Positions 17,891 to 26,967 of a stretch of DNA of 64,000 bases are shown here, piece by piece. The notes below the pieces were generated by a model that did no database searches, was not told the origin of the DNA, and saw only the letters and a list, made by a program, of their open reading frames with translations. Numbering within the stretch: the first letter of the stretch is position 1; the number at the start of each line of letters is the position of its first letter. Source of the stretch: Nitrospira defluvii (GTDB taxonomy: Bacteria > Nitrospirota > Nitrospiria > Nitrospirales > Nitrospiraceae); contig NZ_CAJNBJ010000002.1 of assembly GCF_905220995.1 (NCBI RefSeq), positions 310,001 through 374,000 of the forward strand, given 5' to 3'. Made by a program: the position numbers and the translations under genes.

Positions 17891-19315
17891 CTACTGCGGC
17901 AGCGTGACCACGCCTGCACCGTGGAACTGAGTTACGGCCGATGACTCCTCTTCAAAACGCGCCGTGAAGTGCCGCAACTGAGGTGCCCCATAGGTCATGA
18001 CCAGTCCCCTGATGGCATCGCGGTGCTGGAAGAGGTCGACGACTGATTCCGCGACATACGCCAGATGCGAATTCGTATAGACACGGCGCGGGATGGCCAG
18101 CCGGACCAGTTCCAGTTCGGGATAGGCGGCCTCCTCCGCCGGTGAATCACGCGTCCCGAACATCACGGATCCAATCTCCACGCCTCGAATGCCATACTCA
18201 CGATAGAGAGCCACGGCCAGCGCCTGCGCCGGGAACCGGTGTTGCTGGAGATGCGGCAGAAATTCCCTGGCATTGATGTACACCGCATGTCCCCCGATGG
18301 GCTTGAGAATCGGCACACCGCCACGTGCGAGCAATTCCCCCAGATATCGCACCTGACTGATTCGGAACCGCAGATAGTCCTCATCCAGCACTTCTTCCAG
18401 ACCTCTGGCCAGGGCTTCCAAATCACGTCCGGCAAGACCGCCATAGGTCGGAAACCCCTCGACCAGGATCAGGTGATTGGTGATCGCCCGGGCCCACCGC
18501 TCATCATTGACACTCAGAAATCCACCGATGTTGACCAACCCGTCTTTTTTCGCCGACATGAGGCAGCCGTCACCCAGACTGAACAGCGACCGGGCAATCT
18601 CCCGTACCGGCACATCGGCATAGCCGGGTTCCCGTTCCTTGATGAAGAAGCAATTTTCCGCAAACCGGCAGGCATCGAAGAACAGGGGGATGCCGTAGCG
18701 CTTCAGCAACCGGCTGGTCGCGCGAATATTCGCGATCGAGACAGGCTGCCCACCGCCGCTGTTGTTGGTGATGGTGATCAATACGAGCGGAACCCGATCG
18801 GGCCCGACTCGTTCGATGATCGCTTCCAGGCGGTCCACATCCATGTTGCCTTTGAACGGCAGCTCGCAATGCGGATCGTAGGCCTCCTTGATCACGAGAT
18901 CGAGCGCCTCGGCGTCCCGATGTTCGATGTTGGCCCGCGTGGTGTCGAAGTGCATATTGTTGGGCACGCACATGCCGGGCTTGACGACGGCCGCAAACAG
19001 CACATGCTCCGCCGCCCGCCCCTGATGCGTGGGCACCACATAGCGATACCCGCACAGCGAGCGCACCGCCGCCTCGAAGTGATAAAAATTCTTGCTGCCG
19101 GCGTAGGATTCGTCGCCGAGCATCAGCCCGGCCCATTGGGAATCACTCATTGCGGAGGTGCCGCTATCCGTCAACAGGTCGATCGCCACACTCTCCGCAG
19201 GAAGCTGGAAGAGATTGAAGCCGGCCTCGTGGAGCAATCGGCATCGCTCCTCGCGGGAGGTGAATGTGATCGGCTCGACGACCTTGATTCTATACGGCTC
19301 GTATGGGCAGTTCAC
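17891..19315 (-). CDS. tnaA: Tryptophanase (PLP beta-eliminating lyase)
   Basis: A 474-residue fold-type I PLP enzyme expected to convert L-Trp to indole, pyruvate and ammonia. The PLP lysine is in 'MSAKKDGLVNIGG' (Lys257), with 'PTHQGRAAEH' and 'FFDACRF' binding the cofactor. It is close to tyrosine phenol-lyase overall, but the specificity positions are tryptophanase-like. The residue matching phenol-lyase Arg381 is Ile381 in 'GVEIGSVMFG', and the C-terminal motif is 'LRHFTARF', with the His typical of tryptophanase rather than Phe. GTG start with GAGG eight bases upstream, inside the XRE-type regulator gene, which it overlaps by 26 bases. The pair is thus translationally coupled. Some residual activity on tyrosine cannot be excluded. 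Confidence 0.85.
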   Translation of the reverse strand: MNCPYEPYRIKVVEPITFTSREERCRLLHEAGFNLFQLPAESVAIDLLTDSGTSAMSDSQWAGLMLGDESYAGSKNFYHFEAAVRSLCGYRYVVPTHQGRAAEHVLFAAVVKPGMCVPNNMHFDTTRANIEHRDAEALDLVIKEAYDPHCELPFKGNMDVDRLEAIIERVGPDRVPLVLITITNNSGGGQPVSIANIRATSRLLKRYGIPLFFDACRFAENCFFIKEREPGYADVPVREIARSLFSLGDGCLMSAKKDGLVNIGGFLSVNDERWARAITNHLILVEGFPTYGGLAGRDLEALARGLEEVLDEDYLRFRISQVRYLGELLARGGVPILKPIGGHAVYINAREFLPHLQQHRFPAQALAVALYREYGIRGVEIGSVMFGTRDSPAEEAAYPELELVRLAIPRRVYTNSHLAYVAESVVDLFQHRDAIRGLVMTYGAPQLRHFTARFEEESSAVTQFHGAGVVTLPQ

Positions 19316-20270
19316 GGATCGACCTCTTGAAGTAGGCCAACTGCTCGTGAAATGGACCGGGGCCCTGGTAGTCGAACACGTAGCGGGTCATGTCGAAGAG
19401 CGGCGCCGGATCGAGTTCCCTGATCATCTCCGGCTTCCAAGAAATCTGCAGGCGATTGATCATCGTAATCGGTGTGGGGGTCCCGACCATGCCCAGCGGA
19501 ACGGTTCCGTAGGTTTGAGAAAAGATCAACACCTCGCGATCGAACATCGCGGTGTTCATATCCTCGGCCGCGCCGTATTTTCTAAAATCTTCCTCCAATC
19601 GCTGGAACGTCGGCGAATGAACCAGGGCCTCGCGAAACGCATAGAAAATCTTGATCCCTGCGCGCCGCTGATCATCCATGACCTGGATGGCATCGGCGAC
19701 CGTCGCCTCATCCTTCATTTGCGACTGCGTCAGGATGAGCAGGCGGCGAATCCGCACATGCCGTCGCGCCGCCGCCTGGTTGGCCAGCAGATAGTTGGGA
19801 TAGAGGGCCTCACCCTTTTTCCAGATATTCCATCGTTCCATCATCGCATCGACCGAACGCTCGGCCGTCTCCATCAACCGAACCGCCTCGGCGTTCGCAG
19901 CCGCGCCTTCATACGTGAGGGTTTGCGCCTCCAATTGCTTGAGTTCCCGCCCGATGGCTTCGACCTTCTTCGGCAAGTAACGCGGATGTTTGGGAACGTG
20001 TAACATCACGTCCACCGCAGTCAGGGCCAGGGTCCAGTATTCCTTGGCCTGCTTGGGCGCCTTGTCCTTTTGCGCGATCAGCAGGAGTTCCACCGGATTC
20101 CGGTCGAGCAACTTGGCTATCTTGATGCAGAGTTCCGGCTTGGGAATTTTCAGCCCGCGCCGCATCAGGTTCGCTTCCGGTTGAGCAATGCCCAATTTTT
20201 TCGCGAGGGCATAGTCGCTGCTGAGGCCATACCGTTCCTTGACCACGTCGAAATACCGGGCAATCTCCAT
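19290..20270 (-). CDS. XRE-type regulator with unknown C-terminal domain
   Basis: About 326 residues. Residues 5-65 form a helix-turn-helix of the XRE/Cro type ('DYALAKKLGIAQPEANLMRRGLKIPKPELCIKIAKLL'). The remaining 260 residues match nothing I recognise. They include helical, charged segments and a later alpha/beta part ('VLIFSQTYGTVPLG', 'PTPITMINRLQISW', 'DPAPLFDMTRYVFDYQG') that could bind a ligand. ATG 20270 has GAGGGG about seven bases upstream. It ends within the tryptophanase gene and follows the acyl-CoA dehydrogenase by 93 bases. It probably regulates the tryptophanase or the whole locus. Confidence 0.75.
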   Translation of the reverse strand: MEIARYFDVVKERYGLSSDYALAKKLGIAQPEANLMRRGLKIPKPELCIKIAKLLDRNPVELLLIAQKDKAPKQAKEYWTLALTAVDVMLHVPKHPRYLPKKVEAIGRELKQLEAQTLTYEGAAANAEAVRLMETAERSVDAMMERWNIWKKGEALYPNYLLANQAAARRHVRIRRLLILTQSQMKDEATVADAIQVMDDQRRAGIKIFYAFREALVHSPTFQRLEEDFRKYGAAEDMNTAMFDREVLIFSQTYGTVPLGMVGTPTPITMINRLQISWKPEMIRELDPAPLFDMTRYVFDYQGPGPFHEQLAYFKRSIRELPIRAV

Positions 20271-20363
20271 CAGCGCCCCCTCACCAACATCGTCATCACC
20301 CTCCGGCACGGTCGAACCGACCTCATGTAGAACAGTCCCCAGCATAGCCGTCCGGCCCCGGGC

Positions 20364-22289
20364 TCACTCGGAGAGAGAGGCGCCCACCAACCGTTCCGCT
20401 CCACTTGCCACACCGGACTCGGTCGCCTGACCACGAATGATGCCCTCCTCCAACCAATCCAGCCGGCCGGACACAATGGCTTTGGCCACCGGATACAGAT
20501 AGGTATCGTCATCCCACCCCGACGTCCGCCAGGACAGCAGCGGCGAGGGATCAAATTCCCCTTTCACCTTTGAGCAGAAATACGTTACCAGACTCTGGAT
20601 ATGAGGCTGATCTCGAAGCTGCTCGCGCGACTTGTACCACAGCAACGTTTCGACGGCAAAGAGATGCATCGCCGCTTTGACCAGGCGATTCGTCAGAAGT
20701 TGCTTCCGCGCCAAGCCCTGCCGATCGCGTATCGCAACCCAAAGGGTCGTCTGCGCGAGTTCGCGACTCTTTCGCGCCACAAACGGCTCCCACACGCGAT
20801 CGAATGTGCCGACTGTCCCGCCGTGCTTCTCGAAGGCGGACAGGGCATGAACCGACCTGGCCGCAGTCTTCATGAAAAAGGGCGCCGCCCGCAACATCTC
20901 GGCAACCTGGTAGTCGAGAAACGCCTGGCCATGCGTCAAAAACTCCGCCAGCCCCTCCCGCCCGATCCAGAGCGTCAAGATCCCGTTGGTTCCTTCCCAA
21001 ATCACATTAATGAGCGCGTCGCGGATCATCCGCTCAACCGGCACCGGCACATCTCCATGGAGCCGGAGCGAGTCCGGCGTCTCAAATGCACGCCCGCCAT
21101 AGATGCGAAACAAGTCCAGCAACGACTCCAGCAGCCATTCCGTCGCGAGAATTTTTGCGGCCGCAGACTCCAGCCGCACATCTTGCTTGCTATCGGCCCA
21201 GATACCAGTGATCTTCACGATGGCTTCCAGCGCCAACACCCGCGAGGCCATCAAGACCAGCTTGGCACCGATGTCCGTATGTTCACCGATCGGACGGTCA
21301 TACTGCACACGCTCTTGCGCTCGCTGTCGAGCGAACCATAAACATTGTTTGAGATTGCCCAAGCAGGCGGCAGGCAGCGTGAGCCGCCCCACCGTCAGAC
21401 TTTCCAGGGCTCGTCGTAGGCCGTCGCCCTCTTCGCCCAACCGGTCCGCCACCGGCACGAACACCTCGCGCAGATGCACCTGTCCATTGTAGATGCCCCG
21501 CACGCCCATAAAGCTGAGCCGCGTACAATGGCATCCCTGCGACTGCGTATTGACGAGAAACGCCCCGAACTTTCGTGCTTCTTTGGGGCGATGCACCTCG
21601 TCAGCCGCGTCCACGATTTGCGCAATGACCACGAGCAGTGAGGCCAGGAAAGCATGATTCCCCCGCGGGGCATTCGTCGTATACAACTTATCGCCGGTCA
21701 GCCGGTAGCCGACCAACTCACCGCCTTCATGGATGGGAATCGCATAGGTGTGCAGATCCCAGATATCGCACCCCGCCGCCTTTTCGGTCAGCGCAAATCC
21801 CGAAATCGTGCCTTTCGCCAAACGAGGCAACCATCGCGTTTGTTGCTCCTGATTCCCCACCAACTTGACAGGTTCGGCCGCCCCGATCGAGTTGTGGGCC
21901 GAGAGAAGGACGGTGGTCGCCGCATCATGGCTGCCCAGCAGGGTCGCCACCGCGTGGTACTCCGACTGAGAAAGCCCGAGCCCGCCGTAGCGGCAGGGGA
22001 TCTTGATCCCGAACGCACCGATCCCCCTCAACGCGGCAAACACGTCCTCGCCGATGGCCCCCTCCCTGTCAATCGCTTCCGGATTCACCCGCTCGATCAG
22101 CACACGCCTGAGCCGATCGAGAAAGACGTTCGCAGCCTCGCTGGTCGCAGGAATCGCAATGTCGGCAAATAGGTGTCGGCGGACCTTTCCCTCGAACAGA
22201 CCTGAAATGAACCCTGAATAGGCGCGGGTATCGCGCGCAGCTTCGGCAGCCGCGAGCGAACCGTTGAAGAGAGGCCCCCTGGTCGCCAT
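20364..22289 (-). CDS. Long-form acyl-CoA dehydrogenase (VLCAD/ACAD9-like)
   Basis: A 641-residue flavoprotein, much longer than the usual 380-400, with an extra C-terminal helical domain like that of very-long-chain dehydrogenases. The FAD/substrate motifs are visible: 'GFALTEKAAGCD' near 170, 'YDRPIGEHTDIGAKL' near 330, and the catalytic base region 'IWEGTNGIL' with Glu432. It should introduce the 2,3-double bond in acyl-CoA and pass electrons to ETF. ATG with GGAGGG upstream. It lies 21 bases after the patatin gene and precedes the XRE-type regulator. Chain-length or branched-chain preference cannot be read from sequence. Confidence 0.88.
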   Translation of the reverse strand: MATRGPLFNGSLAAAEAARDTRAYSGFISGLFEGKVRRHLFADIAIPATSEAANVFLDRLRRVLIERVNPEAIDREGAIGEDVFAALRGIGAFGIKIPCRYGGLGLSQSEYHAVATLLGSHDAATTVLLSAHNSIGAAEPVKLVGNQEQQTRWLPRLAKGTISGFALTEKAAGCDIWDLHTYAIPIHEGGELVGYRLTGDKLYTTNAPRGNHAFLASLLVVIAQIVDAADEVHRPKEARKFGAFLVNTQSQGCHCTRLSFMGVRGIYNGQVHLREVFVPVADRLGEEGDGLRRALESLTVGRLTLPAACLGNLKQCLWFARQRAQERVQYDRPIGEHTDIGAKLVLMASRVLALEAIVKITGIWADSKQDVRLESAAAKILATEWLLESLLDLFRIYGGRAFETPDSLRLHGDVPVPVERMIRDALINVIWEGTNGILTLWIGREGLAEFLTHGQAFLDYQVAEMLRAAPFFMKTAARSVHALSAFEKHGGTVGTFDRVWEPFVARKSRELAQTTLWVAIRDRQGLARKQLLTNRLVKAAMHLFAVETLLWYKSREQLRDQPHIQSLVTYFCSKVKGEFDPSPLLSWRTSGWDDDTYLYPVAKAIVSGRLDWLEEGIIRGQATESGVASGAERLVGASLSE

Positions 22290-22310
22290 CGGTGCCCTCC
22301 GTTGCTTCTA

Positions 22311-23519
22311 CTACTTCGCCTTCCGCCAGGCCACTCCGACCCCGCCGACGCGGGCCGGTGCCGCGACGGACTGAGGCGCGCGCGGGACGACCACGGTCCC
22401 CGCCGGATCAAGCCCGGCAAGCCGTCCTCGAGCCCGTTCCTCGAATTTCATACGTGACAGGGCCACACCATGACGGGCGAACTGCGCCGACAACTCTTCG
22501 AATCGGTCCCTGGCCATCATCGTCACCGACATGTATCCGGCCCGGAGAAGATGGATACGGTCGCGGTAGCTCAGAAAACTCCGCTCGAACAACAGCGCAT
22601 CCTCTTCCACCGGCGAGATGACCAGAACTTCTTTGTCCGGATAGTCATGCTGGAAACGTTCTAACGCGTGGGAAAAACGGGCATCGAAGTTGATCCTGGA
22701 CGCCTGCTCGCCGATGGACAGAAACCCCCGCTCCCGCACTCGCCTCTCGGCTGTCCCGCCGGGCAACGACCGGCGCTGGGGTGCCCGTGCCATGGGATTG
22801 ATCATGATCATGAAATCCACGTGCTTGTGAACGGCGATCTCAAAAAACGCCATGCGGCCGATCCCTGCATCGATATAATCGCGACCTTGGATCCGCACGG
22901 GACAAAAGTAGATGGGCACCGCGGAAGAGGCGGTGACGGCACGGGAGATGGGAACCTCCCGCCAGCCCTCGTCACCGAACATCACCCCCTCGCCGGTTTC
23001 GAGATCGATGGCCGGGATATAGAGTTCCTTTGCGAGTCCGGCGAAGGTGTCGCTCAGTTTTCTCGCCCTGAAGATCGCCGAGAGATAGGCAGCGAACGGC
23101 TCCAAGGTATAGATGCCGCTGGGGAGCGCATCCTGCGCCTTATCAAGAAGATCGATGAGCGTCATCTCGCGATAGTGCCGCACATAGAGTTTGAGCAGGG
23201 GAATCAACTGGCGGGTAACGCGCCAGACGGTCTTGAGCCCTTCTCCGATGGCGGGCGAGAAGACGTTGCGATGATCGAAATAGTAGGGCCTGGTTCCGGA
23301 CAGATTCGTCTCCAAAATCTCACCCGGGGTGACACCATTGGCGATCAGAGACGCCGCCGCGGCTCCGGCACTGACACCGACGTACAGATCAAGGTCATTC
23401 ATACTGGTGCCGTCCTCGACCAAGTCATCGAGGGCGGTCAACGCGCCGATCTCGAAGAGGTAGCCCGTGAAGCCTCCTCCGCCTAAAGCCAACGCCCGCT
23501 TGCCGCGCGCCGGTGCCAT
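22311..23519 (-). CDS. Patatin-like phospholipase
   Basis: A 402-residue patatin-family protein. The oxyanion-hole glycines are in 'LALGGGGFTGYLFEIG' (residues 10-25), the nucleophile is Ser50 in 'GVSAG', and the dyad Asp217 lies in 'YIDAG'. It is probably a lipid acyl hydrolase releasing fatty acids, cytoplasmic or membrane-peripheral, as there is no signal peptide. It is embedded between enoyl-CoA hydratase and acyl-CoA dehydrogenase on the same strand, which fits supplying fatty acids to beta-oxidation. ATG with AAGGG six bases upstream. The oxyanion Arg/Lys of canonical GxGxxR/KG is Phe-Thr here, a minor variation. Confidence 0.88.
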   Translation of the reverse strand: MAPARGKRALALGGGGFTGYLFEIGALTALDDLVEDGTSMNDLDLYVGVSAGAAAASLIANGVTPGEILETNLSGTRPYYFDHRNVFSPAIGEGLKTVWRVTRQLIPLLKLYVRHYREMTLIDLLDKAQDALPSGIYTLEPFAAYLSAIFRARKLSDTFAGLAKELYIPAIDLETGEGVMFGDEGWREVPISRAVTASSAVPIYFCPVRIQGRDYIDAGIGRMAFFEIAVHKHVDFMIMINPMARAPQRRSLPGGTAERRVRERGFLSIGEQASRINFDARFSHALERFQHDYPDKEVLVISPVEEDALLFERSFLSYRDRIHLLRAGYMSVTMMARDRFEELSAQFARHGVALSRMKFEERARGRLAGLDPAGTVVVPRAPQSVAAPARVGGVGVAWRKAK

Positions 23520-23562
23520 GTCGTCCCTTTCATGTCATCGACTGCCTGATCGTCACCGGTGC

Positions 23563-24351
23563 TCAGCGGTCGACGAAATGCGGTTGACGTTTCTCCAAAA
23601 AGGCGGCCACGCCTTCCCTCTTATCCTCCGTCTCACAGAGCCCGCCGAACAGGCGCGCCTCCAACGCCAGGCCCTCCTGTAACGTCAACTCATGGCCGCC
23701 ACGTATCGCTCGCAGCGAGGCGCGTAGTGCCGCCAGGCCCTTGGAGGCCATGTTGCGTGCCATGCCTTGAGCGTGACGCAGGAGATCTTCCGGCGGGAGG
23801 ACATGAGACACGAGCCCGAGCGACTTGGCCTCCTGTGCGGAGATCGGATCCCCCGTCAAGATCAACTCTCTCGCCTTCGATTGACCGACGATTCTCGGAA
23901 GCCGCTGGGTGCCCCCAAAACCTGGCATGATGCCCAAGTTGATTTCCGGCTGGCCCAACCGGCTGCCTTCAGCCGCGAGGCGAATGTGGCAACACATGGC
24001 GAGTTCCAGACCTCCCCCGAGGCAGACACCATTGATCGCCGCGATGACCGGCTTCTCCAACGCTTCGATACGGTTCAAGATGGCCTGTCCTTGCTGCGCT
24101 ATCGCTTCGCCTTCCTGCGCCGAGGCAATCGACGCCAACAGGCGAATGTCTGCCCCCGCGATAAAGAACCGGCCCGTCCCGGTCAATACCACCGCTTTGA
24201 CGGCATCATCCTCCGCACAGTGACCGAAGGCCCTGCTCAGCTCGGTGAGCAGGTCGGGCGTGAGCGCGTTCGCCGGAGGACGATTGATCACCAGCGTGGC
24301 CACCGCCCCGTCCACGCTGCACGAGAGCATCGAGTCGGTTGTTGTAGTCAT
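23563..24351 (-). CDS. Enoyl-CoA hydratase (crotonase)
   Basis: A 262-residue crotonase. Both catalytic glutamates are present, in 'CLGGGLELAM' and 'GQPEINLGIMPGFGGTQRL', and the oxyanion residues lie in 'FFIAGADIRLL'. It hydrates trans-2-enoyl-CoA to 3-hydroxyacyl-CoA. GAGG five bases before the ATG. It follows the 3-hydroxyacyl-CoA dehydrogenase gene by about 105 bases, so the two encode, as separate proteins, the activities fused in FadB/FadJ. It is therefore likely the main beta-oxidation hydratase of the minus arm. Confidence 0.92.
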   Translation of the reverse strand: MTTTTDSMLSCSVDGAVATLVINRPPANALTPDLLTELSRAFGHCAEDDAVKAVVLTGTGRFFIAGADIRLLASIASAQEGEAIAQQGQAILNRIEALEKPVIAAINGVCLGGGLELAMCCHIRLAAEGSRLGQPEINLGIMPGFGGTQRLPRIVGQSKARELILTGDPISAQEAKSLGLVSHVLPPEDLLRHAQGMARNMASKGLAALRASLRAIRGGHELTLQEGLALEARLFGGLCETEDKREGVAAFLEKRQPHFVDR

Positions 24352-24456
24352 ACGAACCTCGCATGATTCAATGGTTGGCTCACCTGCTCGTGGATCGACG
24401 GGAGACAGTGCCCATGTCCAGGGCGGCTCGTTGACCGACGATCCGGCATGGGCACG

Positions 24457-25680
24457 TCAGTATTGGAAAAAGCCCCTCCCGGCCGGCTGCCCGGTAAAAC
24501 CGGCATCCACCATTCGTCGCAACATCGGCGCGGGCCAGAACCGGATTCCCAGGCTTTGCATGAACTCGTCCAGCTGCCGAAGGACCTGATCGATTCCCAG
24601 CTGGTCGGCAAGGTGCAGTGGCCCTCCCTTGTCATTCGGAAATCCCGTTCCCGCCACGACCGCGAGATCGATATCACGCGCCGACGCCACACCTTCCTGC
24701 AGCGCGATGACCGCCTCGTTCACCATGGCCAACAGAGGCCGTGCCCTCGTCCAGTCGCGCCGATGCCATCCACTGAGCTGCCGAAACTGCTGCACGAGGT
24801 CTTCAAGGCGTTGAGTACCGGCTTGCTCGTCTCCGCTCCCATACTCGTAAAAGCCATGTCCCGCTTTGACGCCTGTTCGTCCCGCCTTGACCAACGCCTC
24901 CAGCAACGGCGCCGGTGCCATCCGCGGCCCATACGATCGGTGGAGAATCCTCGCGACCTCCAGCGCAATATCCAACCCGACACTATCCAAGAGGGCAAAG
25001 GGACCAACAGGCATGCCGAAGGACACCATATCCTGATCGATGTCTTTGATAGAGAGGCCGCTGTCTTGAAGGCACCAGACAGCCTCATTCAAATAAGGTG
25101 AGAGCAGTCGATTGACGAGGAACCCCGCACACTCCTTCACGATCACCGGCGTCTTCCGGAGACTTTCCGCAAAACCGACCACGTCATCGACCGTGTGCGG
25201 ATCGGTCGCCAGTCCGGGGATGACTTCGACCAGCGGCATCGCATAGGCCGGATTGAAGAAATGCAATCCGATCACCTGACCGGGCCGCCCGGTTCGAGCC
25301 CCCAGCGCTGAGATGGAGAGTGCGGAGGTGTTGCTCGCCAGGATGGCGCTTCGCGGACAGAGTCGATCGAGCTCCTGGAATACCTGCTGTTTCAGCGTCA
25401 GATCCTCCGGCACGGCCTCGATCACCAGATCGACATCCTTGAGGTCTTCGAGGTTCGTCGACGCGCCGACCAGCAACATTTTTTCTTCCAGTTGTTCGGG
25501 CGTCATCTTGCCCTTGTCCACGCGGGCCTGGTAGATCCTGCGCACCGCCGCAACCCCTTGCCTGGCCAGATCGTCCTGTCTATCCGCCACCACCACCGGC
25601 AGACCGGCGTAGCTCACGACTTCCGCGATTTGCGCACCCATGGTGCCCGCCCCTACGACACCGACTTTATAGATGTACAT
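24457..25680 (-). CDS. 3-hydroxyacyl-CoA dehydrogenase, double C-terminal domain
   Basis: A 407-residue NAD-dependent dehydrogenase. A Rossmann domain ('VGVVGAGTMGAQIAEVV', residues 6-22) is followed by 'LASNTSALSIS' and 'GLHFFNPAYAMPLVEV', with the catalytic His in 'HFFNP'. There are two 3HCDH C-terminal domains, about 185-285 and 305-405, as in FadB/FadJ but without the hydratase half. It oxidises 3-hydroxyacyl-CoA to 3-ketoacyl-CoA. It lies between thiolase and enoyl-CoA hydratase on the minus arm, completing a beta-oxidation set. Confidence 0.92.
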   Translation of the reverse strand: MYIYKVGVVGAGTMGAQIAEVVSYAGLPVVVADRQDDLARQGVAAVRRIYQARVDKGKMTPEQLEEKMLLVGASTNLEDLKDVDLVIEAVPEDLTLKQQVFQELDRLCPRSAILASNTSALSISALGARTGRPGQVIGLHFFNPAYAMPLVEVIPGLATDPHTVDDVVGFAESLRKTPVIVKECAGFLVNRLLSPYLNEAVWCLQDSGLSIKDIDQDMVSFGMPVGPFALLDSVGLDIALEVARILHRSYGPRMAPAPLLEALVKAGRTGVKAGHGFYEYGSGDEQAGTQRLEDLVQQFRQLSGWHRRDWTRARPLLAMVNEAVIALQEGVASARDIDLAVVAGTGFPNDKGGPLHLADQLGIDQVLRQLDEFMQSLGIRFWPAPMLRRMVDAGFTGQPAGRGFFQY

Positions 25681-25757
25681 GGCGTCACCACACGTTTCGG
25701 ATGGATACCATCGTCGTTCCTACGGCTCACTCACGACTGATCGCTCACCACTCTTTC

Positions 25758-26948
25758 TCAGACCTGCTCCAGCACCATCGCCGCCCCCTGCCCGCCTCCG
25801 ACGCACATGGCCACTGCACCGAGCGCAGCGCCTCGCCGCTGCATTTCATAGAGCAGCGCGAGCACCAGACGCGTCCCGGTCATACCGACCGGGTGTCCCA
25901 GCGCAATGGCTCCGCCGTTCACATTGACGCGGTCGCGCTTGAGCCCCAAGACTTGCTCCACCGCAAGGTATTGTGCGGCAAAGGCTTCATTCACTTCGAT
26001 CAACTCCAGGTCCGTGAGACTCAAACCGGCACGTGTGAGGGCTAACGGCAACGCCTCCGCCGGACCGATACCCATGCGGGTAGGATCCACGCCGACGAAC
26101 GCGTAACTTCTGAGGCGTCCGAGCGGCCGACAGTTCAGCTCGCGCGCACGTGCGGCAGACATGACCATCGCCGCCGCCGCGCCGTCGTTCAGCGGGCAAC
26201 TGTTGCCCGCCGTGACGGTGCCGCCTTCCTTGAACAGCGGCGGATAGAGCGCGAGTTGCTGTTCGGTCAACCCGACATTCGGCCCTTCATCCTGCGTCAG
26301 CGCGACCGGCGCCACGTCCCGCCCGCCCACTGATTTGGGGATGCTGACCGGAAACAGCTCGTCCTTCAATCGCCCCTCCCGAATGGCTTTGAACGCACGG
26401 CGATGGCTGTCCACGGCAAACCGATCCTGTTCCTCACGGCTGATGCCGAATTCTTCCGCCAGATTCTCCGCCGTCAGCCCCATCAACTGACCACAAAAGG
26501 CATCGGTCAATCCTTCCCAAATGCTGTCGATGAATTCCGCGTGGCGCAGTCGTTTCCCCCATCGCATGTCCCGCGAAACAAACGGGGCGCGGCTCATGCT
26601 TTCGACCCCGCCGACGATCTGCACATCCGCATCCTCACTCTGGATATTTTGGTATGCGTTGACGAACGGTTGGAGGCCGGAGGAACAGTTGCGCTGCACC
26701 GAATAGGCGGGCGTTCGTACGGGAATGCCTGCCAGAAGAGCGATGACACGCGCGACGTTGTAGGCATCGCTCGTATGTCCGACGGAACCGATGATTACTT
26801 CATCGATGATTCGAGGATCGACCTGGGCGCGTGCGATCACCTCTCGCACGGCCAACTCTCCCATCCTCTGGGGCGTGACATCCTTCAGCGCGCCGCCGAA
26901 GTTGCCGATAGGAGTTCGCGCACCGGCCGTGACCACTACCTGCTTCAC
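25758..26948 (-). CDS. Acetyl-CoA acyltransferase (thiolase)
   Basis: A 396-residue thiolase. The nucleophile Cys is in 'VQRNCSSGLQPF', and the C-terminal His and Cys are in 'GGAIALGHPVGMTGTR' and 'AMCVGGGQGAA', with 'NEAFAAQ' near the active site. It performs thiolytic cleavage of 3-ketoacyl-CoA, or the reverse. The real start is GTG 26948, with AAGGAGG five bases upstream; a longer frame upstream would run into the ligase gene. It is 19 bases after the acyl-CoA ligase and upstream of the hydroxyacyl-CoA dehydrogenase. Confidence 0.93.
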   Translation of the reverse strand: MKQVVVTAGARTPIGNFGGALKDVTPQRMGELAVREVIARAQVDPRIIDEVIIGSVGHTSDAYNVARVIALLAGIPVRTPAYSVQRNCSSGLQPFVNAYQNIQSEDADVQIVGGVESMSRAPFVSRDMRWGKRLRHAEFIDSIWEGLTDAFCGQLMGLTAENLAEEFGISREEQDRFAVDSHRRAFKAIREGRLKDELFPVSIPKSVGGRDVAPVALTQDEGPNVGLTEQQLALYPPLFKEGGTVTAGNSCPLNDGAAAAMVMSAARARELNCRPLGRLRSYAFVGVDPTRMGIGPAEALPLALTRAGLSLTDLELIEVNEAFAAQYLAVEQVLGLKRDRVNVNGGAIALGHPVGMTGTRLVLALLYEMQRRGAALGAVAMCVGGGQGAAMVLEQV

Positions 26949-26967
26949 AGAGCCTCCTTCCAGCCCG

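Noticed and set aside
17891-19315. Tyrosine phenol-lyase label
   Set aside because: The residue matching Arg381 is Ile and the C-terminal motif has the tryptophanase His.
18239-19330. 363-codon plus-strand frame opposite tryptophanase
   Set aside because: The minus strand holds the complete PLP enzyme motifs; the plus frame has none.
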